64,000 nucleotides of DNA from Oxalobacteraceae bacterium. GTDB lineage: Bacteria > Pseudomonadota > Gammaproteobacteria > Burkholderiales > Burkholderiaceae_D. Made by a program: the position numbers and the translations under genes. Shown one piece after another: positions 52,924 to 62,326 of the stretch. Position 1 is the stretch's first letter. The number at the start of each line of letters is the position of its first letter. The DNA is taken from positions 1-64,000 of the forward strand of contig CANCDR010000006.1 of NCBI GenBank assembly GCA_947374865.1, in the 5' to 3' direction. The notes beneath the pieces were generated by a model. That model was given only the letters and a program-made list of their open reading frames with translations, searched no databases and was not told where the DNA came from.

Positions 52924-54780
52924 ATGTTGCCTTTTCTTCCCCGCGCTAGCCTATTGACGCATACCCAACTCGCCAGTCTTTTGGTTGCCGCCACATGTGC
53001 TTTCCCTTTTGCTGCCGCGAGCCAGGCACCACCCGCATCAGGGCAGCATGAACAGCATCATAATCAGCAGTCCAACAAGGCATTAAGCAAGCTGGCTGAC
53101 GCATTCCAGCTTGCGCGCTGCAAGTTTGATCCGCTGCTTTTTGCGACGGCCAACGGCGATAGTCGTTACGACGATCAGATCGGATTAGCCATTGCCCCTG
53201 CGGTGCGCGCCAAACAGTTCGCGCTTTACCATCAGATGCAGACGCAATTAAAGTCGATCCCCCGCTCACGTCTGAATGTGAAAGACGCGCTGAATTACGA
53301 TTTGCTGGCCTACGAACTCGACAGCGCATTGCTGATGGAAGGCTTCCCCACGCATTTGCTGCCGCTGAGTCAGATGGATAATGTGCCGAGCACGCTGGCT
53401 AATTACGCTGACGGTAACGGCTCACAGCCACTGACGACGGTCAAGCAGCATCAGGCGTATCTGCGTCGACTCAATCAACTGCCGTCCTGGATCGATCAGG
53501 CGATCGCCAATATGCAGGAAGGGATGCGCATCGGCGTGGTGCAGCCGAAGGCGATTACCGTCTTGATGCTGCGTCAATTCAAGCAACTTCGCAGCGCTAC
53601 ACCGCAAGAGAGCATCTTCTTTTCGCCGGTTGCTCGTCTGCCGGCACAGTTTTCTGCGGCAGACAAACAGCGCTTGAGCGTAGCCTACCGCAAGACAGTC
53701 GCCGAGCAGCTGGCACCCGCACTGGAACGTCTGGTGCATTTTCTTGAAACCGATTATCTGCCCGCGAGCCGTGACAGCACTGGCTGGAGCGCGCTGCCCA
53801 ATGGCGCGGCCTGGTATCTGGCGCATATTAATGAGAGCACCAATTTGCCTCTGCAGCCAGAACAGGTGCATGCCCTTGGCTTAAAAGAAGTGGCCAGAAT
53901 TCGTCTGCAGATGGCCGACCTTGGCCCTAAGCTCGGCTACACCGGACCACCGCAGCAATTGGCTCAGTGGGTCGCGCAGCAGGACAGCTTCAAGCCGTTT
54001 TCCACCGATGCCCAGGTACTGGACGCTTACCGGCAAATCTACGCCACGGTGCAGCGTCGCCTGCCCGAATTTTTTAGTCTGATCCCGAAGGCGCCATTGT
54101 CGCTGCAATTAGAACCCGAACTCACGCGCGCAACGGCGTCCGATCATTACACGCCGTCTGCCGCAGATGGCTCGCATCCTGGCGTGTTTTGGCCAGTCGT
54201 CAACGACCCCAAGAAATACAGCCGTGTTGATATGGTCAGTCTGTTTCTACATGAAGGTCTGCCAGGTCACCACCTGCATGCGGCGCTGCTCAAAGAAATC
54301 GATCTGCCAGACTTTCGCAAATTCAGCACCGAAAATCCCAACAGTGCCGCCTTTACCGAAGGCTGGGCGCTGTACTCAGAAACGCTGGGTAAGCAGTTAG
54401 GTCTGTACGATGATCCGGTAGCGTATTTTGGTCACCTGAATGCGGAGATGCTGCGCGCCGCACGTCTGGTCGTCGATACCGGCATGCATGCCAAACAATG
54501 GACGCGCGAAAAAGCCATTGCCTACCTGGTCGATACCTTAGGCTGGAATGAAGCGCGGGCGCAAAATCAAATTGAACGCTATATGGTCACGCCTGCGCAG
54601 GCACTGAGCTACAAAATTGGTTCACTTAAAATCCTGGAATTGCGCGCCCGTGCGCAGCAGGCGATGGGACCGGCATTCAGCTTTCGCAAATTTCACGAAG
54701 TGATCATCGGCGATGGTACGTTGCCGTTACCGATCCTGGAGGCGCGTGTCGATACCTGGATCGGATCAGTAAAGCAGTGA
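52924..54780 (+). CDS. DUF885-family exported putative metallohydrolase
   Basis: 618 residues with a signal peptide (about 1-32, LLVAATCAFPFAAASQA). The C-terminal half has the family signature HEGLPGHHLHAAL (an HExxxH-like zinc motif) followed about 30 residues later by AFTEGWALYSE, the third ligand region. DUF885 proteins resemble gluzincin peptidases, but their substrates are mostly undefined. Monocistronic, with its own upstream region after the S9 terminator; probably periplasmic. Confidence 0.85.
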   Translation: MLPFLPRASLLTHTQLASLLVAATCAFPFAAASQAPPASGQHEQHHNQQSNKALSKLADAFQLARCKFDPLLFATANGDSRYDDQIGLAIAPAVRAKQFALYHQMQTQLKSIPRSRLNVKDALNYDLLAYELDSALLMEGFPTHLLPLSQMDNVPSTLANYADGNGSQPLTTVKQHQAYLRRLNQLPSWIDQAIANMQEGMRIGVVQPKAITVLMLRQFKQLRSATPQESIFFSPVARLPAQFSAADKQRLSVAYRKTVAEQLAPALERLVHFLETDYLPASRDSTGWSALPNGAAWYLAHINESTNLPLQPEQVHALGLKEVARIRLQMADLGPKLGYTGPPQQLAQWVAQQDSFKPFSTDAQVLDAYRQIYATVQRRLPEFFSLIPKAPLSLQLEPELTRATASDHYTPSAADGSHPGVFWPVVNDPKKYSRVDMVSLFLHEGLPGHHLHAALLKEIDLPDFRKFSTENPNSAAFTEGWALYSETLGKQLGLYDDPVAYFGHLNAEMLRAARLVVDTGMHAKQWTREKAIAYLVDTLGWNEARAQNQIERYMVTPAQALSYKIGSLKILELRARAQQAMGPAFSFRKFHEVIIGDGTLPLPILEARVDTWIGSVKQ

Positions 54781-54817
54781 GCTTTGGCAGATGCATCCTC
54801 GTCACTAGGAGATAAAA

Positions 54818-55897
54818 ATCAGGCAAACACACCCTAATCAACGCCGCCGTCAGATCATGCACGCGGGCGCTGCTACTGCGCTCAGCTTGCCGCTCAGTTC
54901 GCCTCTTTGGTGCAGCGCCACGACTGTGCAGACCAATTTGTATTTTCCGACTGCGTAGCGTTGGAATACGACGGATGCCCAAAGCGCCGGTCTGCAGCCG
55001 GATTCAATCGCATCGGCGCTGGACTATGCGCGGCGCGCAGCCAGTAAGCAGATCGTCGTGCTGCACGCCGGCCATCTGCTGGCCGAGCAATATGTTGATG
55101 CCACGGTCGATACCATGGCCGATGTCTACGCCGTGCAGAAGTCTATTTTCAGCTGGCTTGTCGGGATTGCGCAATCCCGTGGTCTGATCAGTATTGACGA
55201 TTCCTTATCGATCTATCTTGGCGATGGATGGACAAAACTTCCAGCGGCAGACGAGCGGCGAATTTTGGTGCGCCATCTGCTGACCATGACGACCGGGCTT
55301 GATGACTCCATGGCCGCAGCAGGTCAGACCGGCGTGACCTGGCACTACAATAACGTGGCATACAACTACTTTAAGCAGGGGCTGTGCCGGCACCTTGGCG
55401 TCGATCTGAATCAGCTGACCGAGGCGTGGCTGGGCAAGCCTCTTGGCTGGACACAGTGTAAATGGGTTGATCGCGCCACTCTGCTGCCCAACGGTCAGCC
55501 GATCAGTGCACTGCTCATGAGCGCGCGTGACCTGGCGAGGTTCGGCCTGGCCATGCAGGCGGGCGGTCGATTCGGCAGTGCCTATGTGCTCAACGATGCC
55601 GCTTACCTGCGCGACAGTCTGCGTCCCGGTTCCCCGACAAATCCGGCCTGGGGATACCTGTGGTGGATCAATAACCAGTCGCATTACATGCAGGCATACT
55701 CGCCCAAAGTGATTCCGGGCGCCTTGGCCCCCGACGCGCCATCCGACTTGATTAGCTCCCATGGCGCAAATGATCAGCAGCTGCTGGTTTTACCTGGCCG
55801 TTCCTTGGTGATCGCGCGGATCGGCACCAAAGTACCTGCGGAACTCGGAAGTTTTGATCGGGAATTTCTGCGACTTTTATTGGCCGGGGCTTCCTAG
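54818..55897 (+). pseudogene. Serine hydrolase (beta-lactamase/penicillin-binding class C-like), decayed
   Basis: The conceptual product has a twin-arginine-like N-terminus (NQRRRQIMHAGAATALSLPL) after a good AGGAGAT ribosome site, but the codon in the start position is ATC (54818). An in-frame amber TAG interrupts it at 54956-54958, where FPTA is followed by RWNTTDAQSAGL in the same frame. At the expected nucleophile motif SxxK the sequence reads YAVQKSIFSWLVGIA, with Ala in place of Ser. Downstream motifs (HYNNVAY; SSHGAND) remain. Only 55058-55897 (279 residues from a GTG) is still open. Three independent lesions argue for loss of function. Confidence 0.75.
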
Positions 55898-56001
55898 CGG
55901 AAGTTTTGCCGTTCACCGTCACCAGCATGAGGTTTACGTGAATGGCGTGGCGATATTGGGTGTGATTGGGTGTTATTGGGTGTTAATTGGCGCACCAAAG
56001 A

Positions 56002-56035
56002 CAAAGGGCTAGAGACCGAAATCTCTAACCCTTTG
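56002..56035 (-). terminator. Hairpin downstream of tRNA-Arg
   Basis: CAAAGGG-C-TAGAGA pairs with TCTCTA-A-CCCTTTG (13 bp, one mismatch, six-base loop) just after the tRNA 3' end on the minus strand. The trailing U content is modest. Confidence 0.55.
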
Positions 56036-56042
56036 GTATTAC

Positions 56043-56119
56043 TGGTGCGGCTGGCAGGAATCGAACCCACGACCCCTTGGTTCGTAGCCAAGTACTCTAT
56101 CCAGCTGAGCTACAGCCGC
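56043..56119 (-). tRNA. tRNA-Arg (anticodon ACG)
   Basis: 77 bases including an encoded CCA. The acceptor stem GCGGCTG/CAGCCGC pairs fully. The D-arm has TAGCTCAGCTGGATAGAG, the anticodon stem CTTGG/CCAAG carries loop CTACGAA (ACG), and the T-arm is GTGGGTTCGAATCCTGC. ACG is normally edited to ICG and reads CGU, CGC and CGA. Confidence 0.97.
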
Positions 56120-56309
56120 GAAAAACGAAATTATAGCACTAAGCTTGCGCAGATTGGAAGGCTAAAGGCATAACTATTTTGATTTTGTCTGCCAAAGCCT
56201 TCGCCTTCATACCAGAGGTCGGTTTTTGTAAAGTAATGTTCACCAGCTTGGATTTACACATTCCCAGAGTACTATCGCGTTTTACTTTTAATTATTGAGC
56301 AACTTAAAC

Positions 56310-58595
56310 ATGCGTCATTCGATTTTTTCTGTCGCCTCCGGGCTGTGCCTGTGCCTTTGCCTTTGCGTGACTATCTCCGCCGCTGCCCAACAAACTGCCA
56401 GCGATGCGTCTCCTGCAGCGTCTGAGTCAGCGCTCCAGCAAGTCGATACATCCAACGCCGAACGCGCAGCGCCTGCCCAACGTGCCCGTCCTGTCCGACA
56501 GGCACGAGAAGAAAAATTGGAAAAGGTGACCGTCACCAGTACCAAACTCACCGATGTGGATCAGCGCCGGCTATCGACTGCCTCCAAGATGGTGTTCGGC
56601 CGCGAAGAGCTTGATCTGGCTGGCGACAGCACGATCGGCGAAGTACTCAAGCGCCTGCCAGGCGTGACGATTGGCGGGCGCCCTGGCCGAGGCGGCGATA
56701 TTCGCATGCGTGGTCTGGGCAGCGGTTATACGCAGGTGCTGGTGAATGGTGAGCGCCCGCCGGGTGGTTTTTCTATGGACTCGCTGTCGCCCGATCAGGT
56801 AGAGCGGATCGAAATTTATCGCGCACCCGTCGCAGAATTTTCTACCCGCGCCATTGCCGGTACCATCAACGTTGTGTTGCGCGAGGATTTTCAGCTCAAG
56901 CAAACGCAATTACGACTTTCCGATGGTATCGAAGGTGGGCGTCATGCGCCCAACCTGTCAATCACTTATCCAGGCACGGCGGGCAGTCTGAACTATGCCA
57001 TGACGGCGTCGGTGTTTCAAAATCAAAAACGCAGCCAGGTCACGCGCGAAGAACTGGGTCTGGACCCGCAGGGCAAAACGATCCTCGATCAAAAAGAATA
57101 CGACGACAGTAGCCAGCGCATGCGCGGCATCCATCTGACGCCACGCCTGACTTACCGTTTTGATAGCGGTGATGTGCTCAATGTGCAGCCATTCCTGATG
57201 CAATCACGCAGCGAAAGTGCCGGTAATAGTGTGCTCGAGCAGAGTGTTGGACCGCCGGCGCCCTTCGCTGTATCGCATTGGGGTAGTAGCGCAGAGAGTC
57301 TGGCGCTGCGGATGTTCGGTAGTTGGCAGCATCGTTATGAGAATGGTGCACGTCTGAATATTAAGTTCGGCGGTGGCGCTGGCAATAGCAGTAGTCACAC
57401 ACTCCGGAATCAATTTTCTTCCGATGGCGTTCTGCGTGACGTGATCGCCGATGTCAACGATGTTAAGGATCATAACGTCAACTTCGGCGGTAAATATACC
57501 CAGACCCTGGGCGACGGACATGCGCTTGCCACTGGCCTTGATGCTGAATGGGGCTGGCGTTCGCAGACCCGTACTTCTCTTGATAATGGCCAGCCGCAGT
57601 TCATTGAGTCGGGTGAAACCCTCAGCGCGCAGAGTCGTCGTCTGGCCGCCTTTGTGCAGGACGAATGGGATATCACGCCGGTTTGGGCGACTTCGCTAGG
57701 TTTGCGCTGGGAAGGCATCACGACATTGAGTGCGCGCACCGCTGGTGACGTAACGAATGTCAGCAGTGTCTGGAGCCCGGTGGCGCATCTGGTGTATCGC
57801 ATACCGGGTTTTGCCAAAGACCAGATTCGCAGTGCCGTCACGCATAGCTATCGTGCACCCACCTTGGCCGACCTGATCGCGCTGCCATCGATTTCGAATA
57901 ACAATGGTCCGACGCGCCCCGACCGTCTGGGTAATCCGGATCTCAAACCGGAGTTATCGACCGGCGTCGATCTGGCCTACGAACATTACCTCACCCAAAG
58001 CGGGATCATGAGCATCAGTCTGTTTAATCGCGGGATTCGAAATCTGATTCGTCGGCAAACGAATTGGGTGATGACGAGCAGCGGCATGCGCTGGGTTTCG
58101 CAGCCATTTAACGTCGGCTATGCGACGACTTCTGGGCTCGAAATGGAAGCCAAATTCCAGCTGCAGGAATTTTTGCCGAGCGGTCCGAGTATGGATGTAC
58201 GCAGTAATGTGAGTGTTTTTAAATCCAAAGTAGATGGCATCCAGGGACCGAATAATCGACTTGACCAGCAGCCCGGCATGACGGCCAATCTTGGTCTTGA
58301 TTACCGTGTGGCGGGATTGCCGATGACTGTTGGTGGCAATCTTAACTGGACTCCGGCGTATATTGTTCAAAGCAGTACCATACAGACGACCAGCGCGCAC
58401 ATGAAGCGCCAGCTCGACCTGTTTGGAGTGTGGAAATTTACCCCCGATTTGCAGCTGCGGATCGCAGTCAATAATCTCGTCAATAACGATTATCTGACCA
58501 GCAGTTCGATCGTGCAGGGCGGCGTGAATCAGTCGGTCGATATTGGCGCGCGTACATATGCGACCTGGACTGCGCGACTTGAAATGAAGATTTGA
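56310..58595 (+). CDS. TonB-dependent outer-membrane receptor
   Basis: 761 residues from the ATG at 56310 (an in-frame TTG at 56295 is less likely). The signal peptide has an unusual Leu/Cys run (GLCLCLCLCVTISAAA). The plug domain includes STIGEVLKRLPGVTIGG, IRMRGLGSGYTQVLVNGERP and QVERIEIYRAPVAEFSTRAI; a C-terminal 22-strand barrel ends in an aromatic-poor LEMKI strand. It imports siderophore, peptide or carbohydrate chelates using TonB energy. No regulator or periplasmic partner flanks it, so the ligand is unknown. Confidence 0.9.
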   Translation: MRHSIFSVASGLCLCLCLCVTISAAAQQTASDASPAASESALQQVDTSNAERAAPAQRARPVRQAREEKLEKVTVTSTKLTDVDQRRLSTASKMVFGREELDLAGDSTIGEVLKRLPGVTIGGRPGRGGDIRMRGLGSGYTQVLVNGERPPGGFSMDSLSPDQVERIEIYRAPVAEFSTRAIAGTINVVLREDFQLKQTQLRLSDGIEGGRHAPNLSITYPGTAGSLNYAMTASVFQNQKRSQVTREELGLDPQGKTILDQKEYDDSSQRMRGIHLTPRLTYRFDSGDVLNVQPFLMQSRSESAGNSVLEQSVGPPAPFAVSHWGSSAESLALRMFGSWQHRYENGARLNIKFGGGAGNSSSHTLRNQFSSDGVLRDVIADVNDVKDHNVNFGGKYTQTLGDGHALATGLDAEWGWRSQTRTSLDNGQPQFIESGETLSAQSRRLAAFVQDEWDITPVWATSLGLRWEGITTLSARTAGDVTNVSSVWSPVAHLVYRIPGFAKDQIRSAVTHSYRAPTLADLIALPSISNNNGPTRPDRLGNPDLKPELSTGVDLAYEHYLTQSGIMSISLFNRGIRNLIRRQTNWVMTSSGMRWVSQPFNVGYATTSGLEMEAKFQLQEFLPSGPSMDVRSNVSVFKSKVDGIQGPNNRLDQQPGMTANLGLDYRVAGLPMTVGGNLNWTPAYIVQSSTIQTTSAHMKRQLDLFGVWKFTPDLQLRIAVNNLVNNDYLTSSSIVQGGVNQSVDIGARTYATWTARLEMKI

Positions 58596-58658
58596 GGGTG
58601 CGAATTATTTACTCGGTGTGGAAAAAAATGGCAGCGAATGTCGATGCGGTGTGACATC

Positions 58659-58706
58659 TGATTTGCGCTGTGATTTGCGCTGTGATTTGCGCTGTGATTT
58701 GCTCTG
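58659..58706. repeat. 12-bp tandem repeat after the TonB receptor
   Basis: Four consecutive units of TGATTTGCGCTG, the last with one change, in the 237-base spacer before the Lys/Ala-rich protein gene. Confidence 0.88.
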
Positions 58707-58832
58707 TGATGCGGTGAAGCTGTGCGCTTTGTAACGGTGTGTAAGTGCGGTCAACGATCACTTTGAATCTGCCGTTTCTTGTCCTGTAACACAGGGATTT
58801 TCCCGCCAGATCAACTACCAAAGAGGAATCAC

Positions 58833-59306
58833 ATGAACAAATTAGTCGCCACAATGATTGCCAGTCTGTTTGCTGCTTCCGCTTTTGCGCAAACGCCCGT
58901 TTCAACAACGCCTGCCGGTGGATTAACAGCATCTCCCAGCGTGGCACCAGCGGTAGCGCCGGTAAAAAAGGATACTAAGGCAGAGGCTAAGGCAGCAGCT
59001 AAAGCAGACGCGAAGGCGGATGTCAAAGCAGAGGCTAAAGCAGCGCCAGCCGAAGGCAAGGCAGAGCACAAAAAGTCCGTAACAAAAACCCACGCCAAGG
59101 GCCATGAAAAAGAGGCTGGTGCCAAGTCTGCAACGACGGGGTCTTCGGTAGCAGCTTCAAGCACTGACAAGAACGCTAAAACAGAGACCAAAGCCGATAC
59201 TAAGTCTGAAGTCAAAGCGGAAGCAAAAACGGATACTAAAGTCGATACCAAAGCGACTAAAGTACCCGCCAAGGCAGATACAAAAGCAGCGCCAGCAGTG
59301 AAGTAA
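58833..59306 (+). CDS. Exported Lys/Ala-rich low-complexity protein
   Basis: 157 residues from the ATG at 58833 (AGAGGA upstream). A signal peptide (MNKLVATMIASLFAASAFAQ) directs it to the periplasm or beyond. The rest is almost wholly K, A, D, E, T and V in repeats such as KAEAKA, KADTK and TKVDTKA, resembling eukaryotic histone-H1 tails and predicted to be disordered and basic. Function is not readable; such proteins may bind polyanions or the cell wall. A bidirectional terminator follows. Confidence 0.75.
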   Translation: MNKLVATMIASLFAASAFAQTPVSTTPAGGLTASPSVAPAVAPVKKDTKAEAKAAAKADAKADVKAEAKAAPAEGKAEHKKSVTKTHAKGHEKEAGAKSATTGSSVAASSTDKNAKTETKADTKSEVKAEAKTDTKVDTKATKVPAKADTKAAPAVK

Positions 59307-59324
59307 TCCGGCGTGACAGGCACG

Positions 59325-59354
59325 AAAAAAAACAGGCTTCGGCCTGTTTTTTTT
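59325..59354. terminator. Bidirectional intrinsic terminator
   Basis: AAAAAAAACAGGC and GCCTGTTTTTTTT flank a TTCG tetraloop, so U-runs occur on both strands. It serves the convergent Lys/Ala-rich protein and DUF1294 genes. Confidence 0.93.
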
Positions 59355-59356
59355 GC

Positions 59357-59647
59357 TCATCCCATGAGATCGGGTAAGAATTTTATAAAGATCCATAGCA
59401 GCGCACAGTTGAGGAGCATCGTCAGCCAAAAAACAAACTGAAAGGCCGGCTTAATCGATTTGTGCCGTAGGAGTTTCTGGGCCACCCAAGCGCCTGGCCA
59501 GCCGCCGGCGATGGCCAGCAGATGTAGTGTGGTTTCGGGGGTGCGACTGTCATGTCGGCGGGCGGCTGATTTGTCGCGCGCGTAGAAAATAAAGCTCAGC
59601 AAACTTAAGCCGCCATACCAGCAGCTCAGGGCGATCAACAGATGCAT
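59357..59647 (-). CDS. DUF1294 small membrane protein
   Basis: 96 residues. Two to three hydrophobic segments surround the signature FIFYARDKSAARRHDSRTPE, LHLLAIAGGWPGAWVAQKLL and RHKSIKPAFQ, all characteristic of DUF1294. In other proteins this domain is sometimes fused to a cold-shock domain; here it is free-standing. Function unknown, inner membrane. Confidence 0.88.
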   Translation of the reverse strand: MHLLIALSCWYGGLSLLSFIFYARDKSAARRHDSRTPETTLHLLAIAGGWPGAWVAQKLLRHKSIKPAFQFVFWLTMLLNCALLWIFIKFLPDLMG

Positions 59648-59704
59648 GGTGTCATTCAGTGAGGCTCAAACCGGCTCAAGCAAAATTAAGCAGGCCAGGC
59701 AAAC

Positions 59705-59983
59705 TTAAGCCACCACGTTCAGGCGAGTCCCGATATGGTCTTGCGCCGGCAGGCTGGCCTTGGTGTTGGGGCTTTGATAAAGGTCGACAGGGTTATTGCC
59801 GTTGTCTTTATTTTCGCGCTGTAGCCGGGTATTGCTGGCCGTGGTCGAATCCACCGCATCCCGGGTCTGCACCGGCGCAGGGTTCTTGTCACTATCCCCA
59901 GGACGAATTCTTTCCGCCATCGGCCGCACAATTTCGGGCGCCGTCACTGATCGGGTAGCGGAATTAAAAGAACCAATAGCCAT
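59705..59983 (-). CDS. Small hypothetical protein
   Basis: 92 residues from the ATG at 59983 (GGAAG upstream). Polar, Asn/Asp/Thr-rich, no signal peptide, no membrane helix and no family that I recognise. The ribosome site and typical codon use support a real gene, but plus-strand frames over the same stretch cannot be fully excluded. Confidence 0.5.
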   Translation of the reverse strand: MAIGSFNSATRSVTAPEIVRPMAERIRPGDSDKNPAPVQTRDAVDSTTASNTRLQRENKDNGNNPVDLYQSPNTKASLPAQDHIGTRLNVVA

Positions 59984-60151
59984 ACAGACTTCCAAAAAGT
60001 TAGCAAATAAATACTTTTTTATTTATAAATACACTATGCTTCAACTTACTTAACGGAAGAATGATGCGGTTCTGAAGGGTTGGATACAAAAAATTCCAAG
60101 CTTAGGGTGTTATGCATCCCCCAGCTGTGAAAATTTTAAAGAGGGCTTGAA

Positions 60152-60481
60152 ATGACGTATCCGAAAAGATACAATGAAAACGTCAATACTTTTTTAAAAT
60201 CAGACGAATTTGATGATTGGCTCGCCCGTTTAAAGGATACTGTCGGTAAGGCAATCATCATTAAGCGTATTCGTTCTGCGGAAATGGGAAATTTTGGTGA
60301 CTGCGCGCCGGTGGGAGAGGGTGTCGTTGAGATGCGTGTGCATTATGGACCGGGTTACCGCATCTATTGTAAGCGTCAAAAAGAAGTCATTTATTTTTTA
60401 CTGATTGGTGGAGATAAATCTTCCCAGAAACGCGACGTTTTATTTGCCAAAGCAATGGCTCGAAAAATAACCGAGGATTGA
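60152..60481 (+). CDS. RelE/ParE-type toxin (HigB-like addiction module killer)
   Basis: 109 residues. The FDDWLARLKDTVGKAIIIKRI start, GNFGDCAPVGEGVVEMRVHY and YGPGYRIYCKRQKEVIYFLL are typical of the putative addiction-module killer (Gp49/RelE-like) family. Such toxins cut mRNA at ribosomes. GAGGG lies upstream of the ATG. It is followed three bases later by its antitoxin. Confidence 0.85.
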   Translation: MTYPKRYNENVNTFLKSDEFDDWLARLKDTVGKAIIIKRIRSAEMGNFGDCAPVGEGVVEMRVHYGPGYRIYCKRQKEVIYFLLIGGDKSSQKRDVLFAKAMARKITED

Positions 60482-60484
60482 AAG

Positions 60485-60772
60485 ATGACGAAATTTACCC
60501 CTTTTGATGCGGCGGACTATTTAGATAGTGACGAAACCGTAGCGGCATACCTTACTGCTGCGCTGGAAGAGAACGATCCGGATTTGTTTTTAACGGCAGT
60601 CAAGGACGTAGCGCGTGCGCGTGGCATGTCACAATTGGCAAAAGATACCGGATTAGGGCGCGAAAGTCTTTATAAGGCACTTTCGCCTGGCGCCAGGCCG
60701 CGTTACGACACAATTCTTAAAGTGGTTAGAGCTCTAGGCATTACTCTCACAGCTATTCCACAACACCCTTAA
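60485..60772 (+). CDS. HigA-like antitoxin (addiction module antidote, XRE)
   Basis: 95 residues. FDAADYLDSDETVAAYLTAA and the helix-turn-helix GMSQLAKDTGLGRESLYKAL followed by YDTILKVVRALGITLTA are the standard antidote protein of this toxin family. Toxin-first order with a three-base gap matches HigBA-type modules. It likely autoregulates the operon. Confidence 0.88.
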   Translation: MTKFTPFDAADYLDSDETVAAYLTAALEENDPDLFLTAVKDVARARGMSQLAKDTGLGRESLYKALSPGARPRYDTILKVVRALGITLTAIPQHP

Positions 60773-60794
60773 AAGTTCTACTGATTAGCGACTC

Positions 60795-61808
60795 TTAAAC
60801 CAGTCGGTGCGCGATCAATTCGATCTTGATGTAGGCATAAAACACCGGCGCAGCGACCACGCCGTACAGGCCAAAAGCAGCTTCCATGGTCAGCATGGCG
60901 ACCAGCAGTTCCCAGGCGCTGGCCTGGATGTGGTGGCCGATGATGCGCGCGTTTAAAAAATATTCCATTTTATGGATGGTGACTAGGAACAGGAGTGACC
61001 AGAGTGCCACATCAAATGAGTGCGTCAGTCCCACCAGCACCAGCACGGAATTCGAGAATAGATTACCAACGACTGGCAGAAGTCCGATCACAAAGGTCAA
61101 CAGTACCAGACTTTTCACCATGGGCAGGTGAACGCCGAACATGGGCAATACCACCATCAAATAAAGGCCAGTTAGTACGGCGTTAATACCTGCAATACGA
61201 ATTTGTGCAAAAACGATGCGCTGAAAGGCATCGGCCAGTCGCGCCAGTCGCTCGCGCAATGCGGCTGCCAGCGGCAGGTGGGTGACAGGGTGGCCGGTAT
61301 CGTGCAGCGCAGCCATGGCGCCGATGATCATGCCGATCAGTACATGTGCTGCAGCCCGACCGGCGCGCTCGCCGAGTAATTTGGCTTCGTCGGCGTGCGA
61401 ACGCAGCCAGTTTGTGAACAGCTCACGCAGGCTGGCTGCATCTTCGGGGATCATTTGACGCAGCCAGTCGGGAATTTGCTGGCGCGATGCTTCGAGCATA
61501 TCGGCTAGCCTTTGCAGCAGATTTTGCAGATTGCCGGCGTCACTTTGAAAAAACAAAATCGCCGCCCAGATGCCTAGCGTGAGTGCACCGACGACCAGCG
61601 TTGCCAGTCCAGCCACGGCGACCATTTTTGCGCGCCTGCTGCTGAAGTGACTTTCCAGACGCGGCGCCATCAAATGCACCAGAGAGTAGACAAATAATCC
61701 CGAGAGCAGCGCCGAGAGCAGTCCATATAAAATAATAAAGAGCAGACTGCATCCCATCATGATGCAGGCGGCGATATGGGCGGGCGTAACAGTCGGTTTG
61801 TTGGACAT
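60795..61808 (-). CDS. AI-2E family transporter (TqsA/PerM-like)
   Basis: 337 residues with about seven to eight hydrophobic segments. A central soluble stretch (LLQRLADMLEASRQQIPDWL) sits between the second and third membrane blocks, as in AI-2E/PerM proteins. The C-terminal block GLLPVVGNLFSNSVLVLVGL and EYFLNARIIGHHIQASAWEL is diagnostic. Family members export small molecules or act as Na+/H+ antiporters, and a role with autoinducer-2 is not implied. It converges on the HigA-like gene. Confidence 0.85.
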   Translation of the reverse strand: MSNKPTVTPAHIAACIMMGCSLLFIILYGLLSALLSGLFVYSLVHLMAPRLESHFSSRRAKMVAVAGLATLVVGALTLGIWAAILFFQSDAGNLQNLLQRLADMLEASRQQIPDWLRQMIPEDAASLRELFTNWLRSHADEAKLLGERAGRAAAHVLIGMIIGAMAALHDTGHPVTHLPLAAALRERLARLADAFQRIVFAQIRIAGINAVLTGLYLMVVLPMFGVHLPMVKSLVLLTFVIGLLPVVGNLFSNSVLVLVGLTHSFDVALWSLLFLVTIHKMEYFLNARIIGHHIQASAWELLVAMLTMEAAFGLYGVVAAPVFYAYIKIELIAHRLV

Positions 61809-61984
61809 GAGGGGCGCTACCGAGGTAGCTAATCATCTAAAGTAAAGACATGATAGCAAGGAAAACGTGCCTTTTTACGCTCGTTTTGTGTCGCATCGAA
61901 CCGAGAATTTTGGCATCTGGCTGCCGTTTTCGATATAAAACAAAGAAATCCTCGCACAGAGATAGCTTTTCATGCGGTTCTGGG

Positions 61985-61990
61985 TATAAT
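61985..61990 (+). promoter_or_regulatory. Candidate -10 of the cold-shock gene
   Basis: A perfect TATAAT, with no strong -35, 114 bases before the ATG. It implies a leader of about 107 nt, as is usual for cold-shock genes whose long leader acts as an RNA thermosensor. Confidence 0.45.
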
Positions 61991-62103
61991 GCGACATCGT
62001 TGAGATTCGAGCTAGTGGTGCAGTAACAGTCTGTCATTCCTTTCTTGGTTCTATCACGATGTATCGGGCGAGAGCCCATTTAACTGTATGTATAGGAAAT
62101 GTA

Positions 62104-62307
62104 ATGGCAACTGGTATCGTAAAATGGTTCAATGACGCTAAAGGCTTCGGCTTTATCACTCCGGACGAAGGCGGCGAAGATCTGTTCGCTCACTTCTCGG
62201 CTATCCAGTCGAACGGCTTCAAGTCATTGCAAGAAAACCAACGCGTCTCGTTCGAAGTCACTGCTGGTCCTAAGGGCAAGCAAGCATCGAACATTCAACC
62301 TATCTAA
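62104..62307 (+). CDS. cspA: Cold-shock-domain protein (CspA family)
   Basis: 67 residues. RNP1 is KGFGFI and RNP2 is LFAHFS; the start [20 protein letters not shown] and end [13 protein letters not shown] are typical. It is an RNA chaperone that melts secondary structure. The ATG at 62104 was chosen by family length; an earlier in-frame start at 62059 would add unsupported residues. A strong terminator follows. Confidence 0.95.
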   Translation: MATGIVKWFNDAKGFGFITPDEGGEDLFAHFSAIQSNGFKSLQENQRVSFEVTAGPKGKQASNIQPI

Positions 62308-62326
62308 TAGGCTGAATCTAGCGAAT

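Noticed and set aside
58829-59323. 164-residue minus-strand open frame opposite the Lys/Ala-rich gene
   Set aside because: It is the mirror of a low-complexity gene; the plus strand has the signal peptide and RBS.
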